This document shows positions 25,664-38,765 of a DNA stretch of 64,000 nt, one piece after another. This DNA is from Chrysomallon squamiferum. Lineage: Eukaryota; Mollusca; Gastropoda; Neomphalida; Peltospiridae. The stretch spans positions 17,162,698 to 17,226,697 of the forward strand of contig CM022670.1 in assembly GCA_012295275.1 (NCBI GenBank). Reading direction: 5' to 3'. Within the stretch, counting starts at the first letter, position 1; each line of letters opens with the position of its first letter. Both the position numbers and the translations under genes were made by a program. Below the pieces are notes generated by a model. The model was not told the DNA's origin, ran no database searches, and saw only the letters and a list, made by a program, of their open reading frames with translations.

Positions 25664-25946
25664 TTAAAATATAAAAAGATGCGGGTCGACAGAAGCCGCA
25701 CGGAATTCAAAGACGTCGCTTCCTCTGCAATAACAAGGTTCACTGCAGAAGTGTTTAATGTTCCCGTAATAACAGGACGATTCGACATCAGCGTCGTTCA
25801 CAGCAACTTCGCGTCCACAAATGTCGGTGTTTAAAGTAATTCTGCATGTACTGTCTTTCAAACACGACAATAACGTGTATGAAGAACAGTTATTTGTAGA
25901 AGAGTTTTGGAATACGGGATTATTTTTTTTTTTTTTCGTATACGAA
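25664..25946 (-). CDS. candidate cysteine-rich terminal exon (secreted-type)
   Basis: On the minus strand an acceptor (tttttattttgtattctatag) at 25,947-25,948 is followed by 94 codons open to TAA at 25,666-25,664. After a Lys/Asn-rich start encoded by a poly(A) run, the peptide has two N-glycosylation motifs (NSS, NCS) and eight cysteines in about 54 residues, spaced C-x7-C-x5-C-x8-C-x14-C-x8-C-x3-C-x-C. An even number of cysteines with sequons suggests an extracellular disulfide domain. The first three resemble the C-x6-7-C-x5-C start of GDNF-receptor/GAS1-type repeats, but this is only a spacing resemblance. No signal peptide is visible in this exon, and no poly(A) signal was seen nearby. 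GC and CpG are above the surroundings. Confidence 0.3.
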
Positions 25947-28654
<2,708 letters not shown>

Positions 28655-28659
28655 GGTAT

Positions 28660-28945
28660 CTGGGGCGGATCCAGCTTTTTGACGAGGGTGGGGATCCATG
28701 ACAAAAAAGGGCACTGCAATTTTATTAACAGGTATTAGTGAAAAATTACACACGGTTCACACAGACTATAATATAACAGTGCTACAACAGGGACGCTGGT
28801 AGACGTTTTCTACAGTGTTCTTCTATATGTTGACAGAAATTTAAATAAATTATGGAAAAACCTGAAAAAAAAACTAAATAAAAGGACACTTCTCAAATCT
28901 GAGGGGAGTCCGGATGCCTTGGACACGCCTCTTGATCCGCGCCAG
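28660..28945. mobile_element. 286-bp MITE with 15-bp terminal inverted repeats
   Basis: The left end CTGGGGCGGATCCAG (28,660-28,674) and the reverse complement of the right end, CTGGCGCGGATCAAG (28,931-28,945), agree at 13 of 15 positions. A GGTAT direct repeat flanks the element (28,655-28,659 and 28,946-28,950), as expected for a target-site duplication. There is no coding capacity. Ends of the GGGGCGGATCCAG type are common in non-autonomous hAT-like MITEs of animals, but hAT insertions normally duplicate 8 bp; here only 5 bp match, so superfamily is uncertain. Confidence 0.65.
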
Positions 28946-29281
28946 GGTATCTCGATAACCGCGAAGTCGAACGATTAGATTCTGCGAAGGTGCATATTTG
29001 TTAACAAGATTCTGCCAGCCACTTGCTAAAACACATCTGTAAATACGATTTTGTACGACTTATTTAATATATAATTTTAATCGATTTAACTTTTTTTTTT
29101 TTTTTTTTTTTGCATTTTTTTAAAATGTTGTTTGTCTGTGTGTGCAATGTTAATCATTTTTAATACAAAATATTTGTCATGATATTTCTAAGACACAGAA
29201 ACCATTCATAGTGTAACATGACGTAAGAACATACAGGGTTCTACGTTTTTTGCTGGGGATGTCAGAATTTACAACACTGGA

Positions 29282-29777
29282 TTTTTTTTTCTTCTTCTTC
29301 GTTTCGTTCGCTCGTTGACTATGTCAAGGACATCAGTGACTGTGAATGATAACTGTTCTCTTGTAGATCACGTCTTGTTCCATACAGCTTCTTTTGGAGA
29401 GTTGTTAAAGTTGTCCAGGTAGTCGCTGCTGTTTTAGGTTTATACAGTTTTGAATTACATGTTCAGTCGTCTGTTCTTCTTCCGCACAGCCGGAACCTGG
29501 TTCATCCTGCTGAGTCCAGCCCTTAATCGGACAATAACGACTTGTTCATGACGTAATAGCAGGTAATAGTCATCGGTTTGTTTGGGTGGTCTATATGTGA
29601 TTTCATCTCTTCGTATGTCACCCAGTTGTTATCTTCCTGTTCATTAGCTGCACCTAGTTTTGCCAGTCTGTCTGCATTCTCATTTCTACGTGTGCCACAG
29701 TGAGGTGGAATCCATTGTAACACGACATGGTTGTCACTGCTCATAGGATTTAGGGCTTCTGAAAGTCTGTCTAGCAT
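29282..29777 (-). mobile_element. 5'-truncated non-LTR retrotransposon (LINE) tail
   Basis: Read on the minus strand, this segment begins inside an RNase H domain (29,777-29,523), continues in a shifted frame through a C/H-rich C-terminal motif (about 29,515-29,435), has a short 3' UTR and ends in GAAGAAGAAGAAAAAAAAA at about 29,300-29,282, a typical LINE A-rich tail. DNA beyond 29,778 shows no further match to a retrotransposon by eye, consistent with 5' truncation on insertion. No clear target-site duplication was found. RNase H after the reverse transcriptase places it among the clades that carry one (I, Tad, R1/LOA, some Jockey-related). Confidence 0.7.
29523..29777 (-). pseudogene. RNase H domain fragment of a LINE ORF2
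   Basis: The 84-residue frame contains the characteristic C-terminal half of a retroelement RNase H: hydrophobic strand then VVLQWIPPHCGTRRNENADRL(A)-type motif (about residues 18-38), with the conserved histidine followed by N-x-x-A-D. Upstream acidic residues of the catalytic core are missing because the 5' side is lost or shifted (an in-frame TGA lies just before the ATG). The frame stops at 29,523; the following motif GCAEEEQTTEHVIQNC, a Cys...H-x4-Cys knuckle usual after RNase H in these elements, is in another frame, so at least one frameshift or stop has occurred. Not functional. Confidence 0.75.
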
Positions 29778-30422
29778 GTTGACAGTTCAGATTATAATGG
29801 GGAAGAAATGGCGTCATTCAAATGTTTTGTAAAAATGTTACATTAGTGTTGACATACTCTTTTATAAGCGGTGACAAGTCGACTAAAACAATAAAATAAT
29901 AACTTGAAAATAAAAAGCATTTTATTAGTCTATACGATAATTGTAATATACTCTACAATATATTTTTTGTTTAGCTAATTATACTAGGTGTAGACTGACG
30001 AAGGTTTAATCTGTCTGCTAAATCAGTGTTTGTGTGAAGGTCATTTGTGAGTCCCGTGAGAGTGAGCGCAGACTGAACTGTTAAGTACGTGTCTGAGTAT
30101 GTTAAACTCAAGTAAAACACGAAACAGACCACAGGAATGTTAAAATTACTTCTTTTGTTTCTTCTTGAACATTCGGCTAACAATAATAGAAATATGTGTG
30201 TATGTGTATAAATGTATGAGTGTATTATCTATATGCATTATATACCTGTATGTATGTATTAAGTGCTATGAATATGTGTATGCATATATTTGTGTATGTG
30301 TGTGTTAATATTTGTTTTTTAGATCGTGTGTGTACAGTCCAATATATAAACATCTAGATAGGCTTCATTAATATAAATATAAAACATCTAACACACAGGC
30401 TTCATTAATATAAATATAAATA

Positions 30423-30456
<34 letters not shown>

Positions 30457-31120
30457 TGGGTAAAAATCACACTCGCTATTTTTAAACAAATATTTTCATA
30501 TATATAATTATATTCCGAATCAAACGAGAACAGTTATTAACACGTCCGGATAAACCGAAACTTCGTCAGCAATTAGTATCATCTGACACTCGGCATATTT
30601 AAGAAATATTAAATTAATAAAATTTCAGATTATATCGTCATGAACCTGCTATTACGGCAATTACCACGGGCTGGCCGAGATCCCCTTCGTGCCGGTGAAA
30701 TAATTGTTTGTTTGGCCTCTTCGGCACGCGTTCTTCCTTTAATTTAGCATAATTAAATATCGTGTACTATTCCTGTTAAACATTATTTATAATGCTGCTG
30801 CTGGGGTCGTCGCTAAAAGCCGGCCTCGGTGACGCATTGACGGCGATGCTAACGTTATCACCTCAAGCAAATCGTCTTTGGTATCCAGCGACACGTTATT
30901 AATAGATTTAATTCACGGATATTCAACGCACTCGGCATCAGGAGATACAGAAACAGAGAAGCAAATTAATTGATATCAACAACAGCGATAATGAATTATT
31001 TCTGAACCATAACCAAAACCCCGAAAATAATGAGTTCCTCGAAATGGAAGGAAGGCATGAGGTTTTGTTTAATTCTGCAGTTGTTATTCTTTGTGTAGCG
31101 TAGGTATAATTAAAGTTTAC
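29778..31120. other. intergenic DNA with a dense, possibly regulatory patch
   Basis: A 22-base direct duplication (GGCTTCATTAATATAAATAT and on) occurs at about 30,360 and 30,400, followed by short (CA)n at 30,426-30,455. GTAT-rich DNA covers 30,190-30,310. The segment 30,540-30,960 is non-repetitive, CpG-normal and rich in homeodomain-type AATTA cores; no frame is convincing there. Confidence 0.4.
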
Positions 31121-31152
31121 AGACACACACACACACACACACGCACAGACAA

Positions 31153-31229
<77 letters not shown>

Positions 31230-31245
31230 CGACAGACTATTGGCA

Positions 31246-31279
<34 letters not shown>

Positions 31280-31287
31280 GTGTTTGT
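31121..31287. repeat. (CA)n-(GA)n-(GT)n compound microsatellite
   Basis: (AC)n at 31,121-31,142, (GA)n at 31,158-31,224, then after a 20-base spacer (GT)n at 31,246-31,284. The outer CA and GT tracts are complementary and could pair across the GA tract. Confidence 0.95.
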
Positions 31288-31934
31288 AATTGTTAACAGG
31301 GATAATTTACTGAGGTGTGGAGGGTCTTAAGTCACCTAAAACTCTTATTTTGAAACAAACGAATGATATATTTCCATAGTTCTCATCTTGCAGTTTCTAA
31401 TGAAGATTTTTTTATTATGGGGAAATAGCATGACATTGTATAATCAAACTTCGCTACTCTGTTATACAGAATATAGATTATACATTCTGCTGATGTATCT
31501 ATCTAATATGTCTGTAGGGCTTTGAATTAATTATAATAATCACCTAAAGCTTTTATTGGAAATAATTTTACCGGAGAATTGCTGCATCTAGAATTGCTCG
31601 CCTGGAAATTAAGCATAATAACACAGCACTGCAGATTTGAGGTGGGTCACGTGGTGGAAGATTCGTGTGTTAAGTAATTTGTCACAGGTGTTATTACCAG
31701 GCAGAACCTTTCATGTGACATCTCTGATCCACGCATACAGCAATAATAAATTATTGAGAGAATATAAGTTCTCGCTAATTAGTTTTGCTGTTGGCTATAA
31801 ATTGTAAAATGTCCACTGCATCTGTTAACAATTTCACGATGTAGGACAGTTTCGTGTTTCACAACAAATGCAATATAAAACTCACAGTTTAAAAAAAAAA
31901 TAAAAATAATAATAAACATGATATTGATAATGAT

Positions 31935-31937
<3 letters not shown>

Positions 31938-31999
<62 letters not shown>
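31938..31999. repeat. (AAT)n microsatellite
   Basis: Pure ATA/AAT repeat of about 20 units. The poly-isoleucine frames on both strands derive from it. Confidence 0.95.
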
Positions 32000-32000
<1 letters not shown>

Positions 32001-32094
32001 CAAAACGAAATCATTTCAGTATATTTTTTCATCCGTGAAAAAACAATTCGCGTTAATAAAAAGATTAGCTGATCTATACCAAGTCTCACTGGTG

Positions 32095-32440
32095 CGTACA
32101 AACACATATACGCATAGATTTGTTCTTACACGCATACACAAACATAGTCAAAATATTTACATACACGTACATAAACAAATTCGTACGCTACACACATATA
32201 CACAAACACATAAATCTGCACACACACAAACACATACATATACACATAAAAACACACATTTATATATAAACACAAACACAGACATATACAGTCAAACAAA
32301 TAAACGCAAACACACATACATACACATACGCACTCACACACACAACCAGAAACAAAGACTAATATACACACATACACATACAAACAACAACATACATAAA
32401 AACGTACGCAGAGAACACATGCATTTACGAAACAGTGTGT
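32095..32440. repeat. cryptic CACA/ACATA-rich simple sequence
   Basis: About 350 bases made of short, irregular CACACA, ACATAC and CAAACA blocks without a strict period: a decayed (CA)n-derived region. Long frames exist on both strands only because stop codons are rare in it. Confidence 0.75.
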
Positions 32441-32455
32441 GATACACATGTACAT

Positions 32456-34090
32456 ATTTCAGAAGGTTATGTTGCCGTTTCGACCAGTTTCCATTTCGTG
32501 CAGATACTCAGACTGTGACGATTGACGTCATTACTGTTTGTGATCGCACTAATTAGAGCGGAGATCACTGGCAGAGAAACCTCTAAGTGATCAAGTGGAT
32601 GTATTTCAGATTGTCCCGACTGTAGGTACCCCGAGGGTGTTATTATCGTCATCGAAGGGGGCGTGGGTCCAGTGACTGGTCTTGACAAACAGGGGTCAGT
32701 GGTCAGAGTTGCGATGTTGGTGTGGTCAGTGATTACACTGACCCATCTCGTAGTGTAATTACATTCGTGTCTTCTTTACAGTACATGTCGCCAAGACGGA
32801 TCATTCACATCATTTGTTTTGTGCAGAACGTAGATGATTTGTTTAAAACGTAACAAGACCTGGCAGCCAGAAATATTTCGTTAAATCAGAAAAATCAAAC
32901 TGTCGTTTGAATCTTGGGTTAAATAGATATAAAAATAGATCATCTATGAAATATGGCAACGTATGACTAATACGCCAGATGCCGGAACAAACTGTAGGAA
33001 ATGAAAAATGTAATAAAACGTTAAAATATGTTATTTCTGTGAAATGTAAATATTGAAGTAAATGCAGATGGAGAAAGAAAGATAAAAAGTTACCTAAATA
33101 CATGTATGGTTTCAAAAATTTAAGAATAATAAAACACGGTGGAAGACTTGAAATGTAGGTGTGGAGAAAAAACTAAACAATAAACAAATAAAAACAAAAC
33201 AAAAACAAAACGTCATGAGATAATCGAATTTATATTCAAAAGGATATGAGTTTAATGTAACGTACAATAAAAAAACAACAAAAAAAACAAATTCTCAAAC
33301 AAAAAAACAACAAAAACATGTTATACAGTGACATAAAATGAATCTATAATTACATCCTTTATAGTAAATTATTGTAAAATGATCGCAGCTGATTAAAATT
33401 TAAAATCAGAAACCATAACGTCGATACATAAACATTTTCACAGATTAAAAGCGTTAAACGTGAATTTTAATTACTGAGTAAAAAAATGATAAATCCAGTA
33501 CTACATTATGACATTTTTTGAAAGCATAATAACCATAATAAAGAATTAAAAGAAAAGGAAAGGAAATTAATAAAAGCATACGCATTTGTGGTTCATCTTC
33601 ATTGATGCCCCTTTCTTTATGGCATGCCCGCAAGACTGAAAACTGGAAAGCGCATTATGAGAAGAAAATTCTCATCCAGATGGACGAAATGTCCTTTCAG
33701 AGTCGCACACACCAAACAATAACTTTATATCCGTTATTGTCTTCTCCACTTTTGTCCTTTCTCAAAAATTAAGAACGCTTTTAGCGAAATCCACTTGATA
33801 TTAAAAAAAAACTGAGGCAAAAATTGACGAAATGACCCATGATCCAATACAGATTAACATAACGAGCCCCCGCGGACAGAAGTTTGGAGGGATGGAAATT
33901 GGTCATTTCCAACTAGAAACTCGTTAACGGGAGATTAGTGCGTTCTGGAGTGGAGTGCAATTAAAACTTGCAGTGTGACACACAAAGACAAAAGTGGACG
34001 CCGGTACAGAACATTTGGTCAGCCGCACAGACAAAGACACAATTTAATATTAATAAAATTAATGTCCATCTTCAGTTCTCTTGTAATCTA
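32456..34090. other. intergenic DNA, nothing recognised
   Basis: The patch 32,465-32,800 is GC-balanced and non-repetitive (possible regulatory element). 33,170-33,320 is rich in A and CAAAAA. 33,590-34,000 is balanced unique DNA. No frame shows a family motif. Confidence 0.4.
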
Positions 34091-34104
34091 TATTTTCTCA
34101 AGTA

Positions 34105-34490
34105 CTGGTAGTAGAACTCGTAGTAGTGGTAGTAGAACTAGTAGTAGTAGTAGTAGTAGCAGTAGTAGTAGTAGTACTAGTATCAATAGTAGTAGTAATA
34201 AAAGAACAAGAAATGGTTGTAGTTAATGGTGTTGGTGCTGATAATTTAGTAATAATAGTAGTAACAGCAAACTTGTCGGTGATGACGATGGCGATTATAG
34301 TACTAGTGACAGTAGTAGTAGTGACAGTAGTAGTATGGTGTAATAATGACATTATTGGTAGAAATAGTAGTCGTGGTGATGATGATGATAGTCGTAGCAA
34401 TAATTTATAGTAGTAGTAGTAATAGTAGTAGTAGTAGTAATAGTAGTTGCAGTAGTAATAGTAGCATTCATGGTGGTGATGGTTGTGGCA
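34105..34490. repeat. (AGT)n/(GTA)n trinucleotide repeat cluster
   Basis: Four or more AGT arrays (about 34,108-34,200, 34,250-34,265, 34,305-34,336, 34,408-34,470) in 380 bases with GTC/GAT interruptions. Depending on frame it reads as poly-Ser, poly-Val or, in reverse, poly-Thr/Tyr; not coding. Confidence 0.88.
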
Positions 34491-35126
34491 CTTATGGTGA
34501 TGATTATGATGATATAAAATTATCATTCAACGTTTCTAACTCAGTAAGCTGTTAGGTTTGTATTCTCTTGCAGTATTCAAACCAGTCCAGACTTATTAAA
34601 ATGCGACATGCTTATAAGAAAAAGCTTAAACACATTTTTCGATCATTAATTACTCTTCTCCAACTGATAAGGTTAAGGTTCGTGTCCGTCATTAAGAATG
34701 ACAAACATCTTGTCATGTGGTAGTCGATGCAGACAGATGTGTTAATATTCTCAGAGATAGCATAATTAATAAGTTATCGGTGTCTGGCGCTCTGCTTTTT
34801 ATGATGAAGACCAATACTTTGAACTACAGTGACCAGCCGAGGCGCCTTTCGCCTCTTGTTACATGTCCAGCAGTGAACAGGAAGGCAGTTTAGGTCATGT
34901 GGTCTTCGAAGACCAGTTCATGACTTTTGCTCCAGGTTCAGATCATTAGAAACAGGACCACTTCTTTTTTAACAGTGACAATTAGCATAATCAGAATAAA
35001 AGTCAGCGAACCTTGTGGGTGAACATCACATATTAGCCTTCAGTTTAATCTAACGTGAAACCAACAAGGGAATCTTTTAAACCAGCAGTTCTGTAAATGA
35101 ATGGATAGGTGAATTTCATGACTGTA

Positions 35127-35127
<1 letters not shown>

Positions 35128-35159
<32 letters not shown>

Positions 35160-35162
35160 CTA

Positions 35163-35247
<85 letters not shown>

Positions 35248-35363
35248 ATAATATAATAATAATAATAATAATAATAAAATAATAATAATAAAAAGATTAA
35301 AACAAACTATATATATATATATATATATATATTTGTTTTAATCTTATTATTATTATTATTATA
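35128..35363. repeat. (CT)n(TA)n tract and long imperfect palindrome
   Basis: (CT)n at 35,128-35,147 and 35,160-35,174 alternates with (TA)n at 35,148-35,158 and 35,175-35,236. It is followed by an inverted repeat: AAT repeats plus AGATTAAAACAAA (to 35,306), a (TA)n centre, then TTTGTTTTAATCT (35,332-35,344) plus ATT repeats to about 35,362. The core arms are perfectly complementary over 13 bases and extend through the AAT/ATT runs. Confidence 0.9.
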
Positions 35364-37374
35364 TCTACTGAATTACCTCCCCTGATTCTGCTGTTAACGT
35401 CACAAACATGCCGGAATATGTACAGACTCGTGAGACGTCCACTGAATTTCTCTTCGGTATTGTTCAGAAGATAATGACATTTGTGATGACGCGGAAGTGA
35501 AGCCGCAGTGCATAAATAATTTGACCAGACGTGTAATAATACAATCAGACTATTCCGAAATTATTCTACAAATTACTTTGTAAGTACTCACTGCTGACGT
35601 CATTACGTACAACCGTGTTAGTAGTACGAATGTTAAGATATGTATGCTCCACTAAGCTGAAATGTAGAAAACAGACGTAATCATAATTATCGTAATTTTT
35701 GTTAAGAGTAAATTATTATCTGCAAATGCCAACAGTTCTAATATTTTATAAATGGTTTTGTCATTAGTGTTGTGTGCCAGTACAGTTTATACATACACAT
35801 TTAGTATTTAATTCAAAGCGTTAGATTAAAATATATTTATACCCCCGGAATCATTTTAGTAGTAGTCGTCTTGATCATCATCGGCAGTAACAACATCTAT
35901 GCTACTACAGCTACTGTTATTACTAATTCTGTTGGTGCTGCTGTGTTTACTATAATAACAACAATTACCAAAATTATTATGATGTCCTAGTTAGTGTAAT
36001 ACGATAGTGATATAATTAATGTAATATCTGAATGTACTACAGCAACAAGACACAACAGTTCTATATTTTATTATTGCAGTGTTTGGAATTCTGCGCAATA
36101 ATAGCAGCAACGACGACAACAACAACAATAATAATATGTAAAATAAATAAATAAATAAACATAGTAATTCTCTCGTTAGTCATACTAATAAAAGATATCA
36201 ATATTTAGTATATTTTTCAGTTTCATCAGGTTTCTCTCAAAGCGATGCCATTGGCTATTATTAGAATTTTCTACATCAGAAGCAATATTATGAAAACAAT
36301 TCACTAAATCAAAATTTACAAATAATAAATATATAGAGAAACGAATAAAATATTTTCGTGGAAAAAGCAAGTTAATTTTCGTGAGAAAGTATGCAAATCT
36401 ATATTCTAACTAAACACAAGACTGTAAAAAAAAAAATATATTTTTTTTTTATCATCGACAAAACCAAAATTCATTTTGCATAAACATACAGAAGCCTGTC
36501 TTCAGTAAGTGAATTACAGACAAGGAAGACGTAAAATTGATAACATGTTTTCTAAGTTTGTTTTGTTTTGACGAGAGATGAACTCACAGATGTTAAATTA
36601 TCGGTGCCAGCACGCTGTCTGGTCTTTTTCCAAGACGTAAGCGATGACGTCGAATTCATGGCACATGAATGCAAATACTTTGCCGGTAAAAATCGTTTTT
36701 GAACAAGACTTCTTCAATGATGGACATTCAAAGTAAACATTCTTCCATCTGAAAATATATTTTGTAACGTTTTGTGAATGTTTCTACACGTTAAACGTTA
36801 GAGAACTGATAATAAATAAATAGTTTTAGTTACCTGCAAGATCAAATTTGCCGTTTCGTAGACCTTTTTAGAGTTGGAAACAATATAACAGTAAAGTGAG
36901 TCTTTACTAGAAAGAATTAGAATCGTGTAAAATATTTATTTGATTCATAAAGAGAAGAGAAAAAAGATAATGTAGCTGTTAAAAACGTAGTTTAGTTTCG
37001 ATAACTGTGCATTATATTCGTAGTATATTAGAAAAAAAAAAAAAACAACACCTGAATGAATAAACAAATAAACAAACAAACAAATAAATAAATAACAGTT
37101 AAAACTGATTTTAACATAATATACTATTCACAGTAACACATTCAGGCCATTTACACCTTTTTTTTATATTTAAAATCAACGCTACTAAAATATCATTTAT
37201 AAATTTTGTACAAATGACAAGAGGTATTATTTGTTATTATTTTATTATGTGTCGGAGAGCCCGGTATTAAAGTATATTTTTCAAGAACAAAAAGAAATGA
37301 CGAATAATATTAAAAACGTCTATGAATGTAATAGGAAAACTATCTGCAGCTACAGTCTTTTTTCTTTCTTTCTT

Positions 37375-37406
<32 letters not shown>

Positions 37407-38726
37407 TTTATTGACTTGGCTAACGACGTCAGGATGTATCGAACATCCATTATTATTCACGCAGACTAATTTTCAAAGATAATTATGTAAAACAATTCTG
37501 TAACACTATACTGAGATGCCGCTGTTAAAGAATGAAGGGCCGTGGACAAAAGGAACTGAGCCCAGTTTTCAGTGAAGTCAATGAAGTAATTAATTCTGTG
37601 ATCAAGACGTCCAGAATGACACAGGAAGAAGATGACAGGTATGGCCGCACCGGCATAGATCGCGCGTTATCGGTTATGTTATTATTGTTAATCTGACGTT
37701 AAATGTGCAGAAGCCTGAATTGAATGTTCGATTCGCGGTCTGGTTTTGACGAGATGAGGGTCGGCGCATGCAGCACACAGGATGGTCACTCTGTGTTGAA
37801 CGATTAACCACAGTGCATACTCTGCTTAATTACAGTGTCAGATATCTCTGAATGTGGCAGCCAACTTTCGAATACGGGATGGCTCCCTCCCAAATGTCGA
37901 TCGTCTTATTAGATGGACAAAATGGTCAGCTGGGTTATGTAATGTGTCCTGTACTTTAATTCTACGGCTGTTGTCTTTACATGGTCAATTATTAATCATT
38001 AAACTCTTTAGCGCAGAGCTGGTTTAAATGCACAAATACCTAGTTTCATAATTTCTTATAGCTACCAGTTTTACACAAGCGACTACGAGAATTTAACTGT
38101 AAAGATCTTGAGCTTCTTTAAGTATCTTTACAGATAACAACGTCGGCTTCTCCCTGTAACATTCGATTCATTTTACTTAAGACAAACATCGATTTTATGT
38201 CATGATTATAACATCTTTGACGACCAGTATCTTCTGTTTCATTGGTCATTCTGTAAACAGCTGTTACATATGCATGCTACCATGTTGCTTTCATACTAAT
38301 CATATACACCTATCAAAACATAGTCACGGAAATTTTGTCAAATTTAATCGTATAAATCTAGATATTATTCAGTTTTACTGATTTCAGTACTGAAAGAAAT
38401 CGTACAACGGGGAAAGATTCGAGACCAAAACTTGTAGGGCCAGACTCTGGTTTCCACATTCTGAGTCATTTAATGATTGTATCAACATGGGTAAATGACG
38501 ACACAATGCAAGTTCGTCTTTGCACTGGACCAGTGCAAACAAAAGCGAATAGATTAACATTACTTCACCATCCTAATCAGTACAGATTTATGGAACTGAT
38601 AATGTAATTGGAGCCACAGAAAGCACTAAGATATATAAATCTACCCCCACCAAGACAGTCTGCAAGTAAGCGAAATTATAAGACTGAAGTCCCAGGTTAC
38701 TCTTGAACAGTAAACTGATTTATCAT

Positions 38727-38765
<39 letters not shown>

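Noticed and set aside
31918-32455. 174- and 109-codon frames
   Set aside because: Poly-Ile from (AAT)n plus His/Thr or Cys/Val from CA-rich DNA. Stop codons are simply rare in this sequence.
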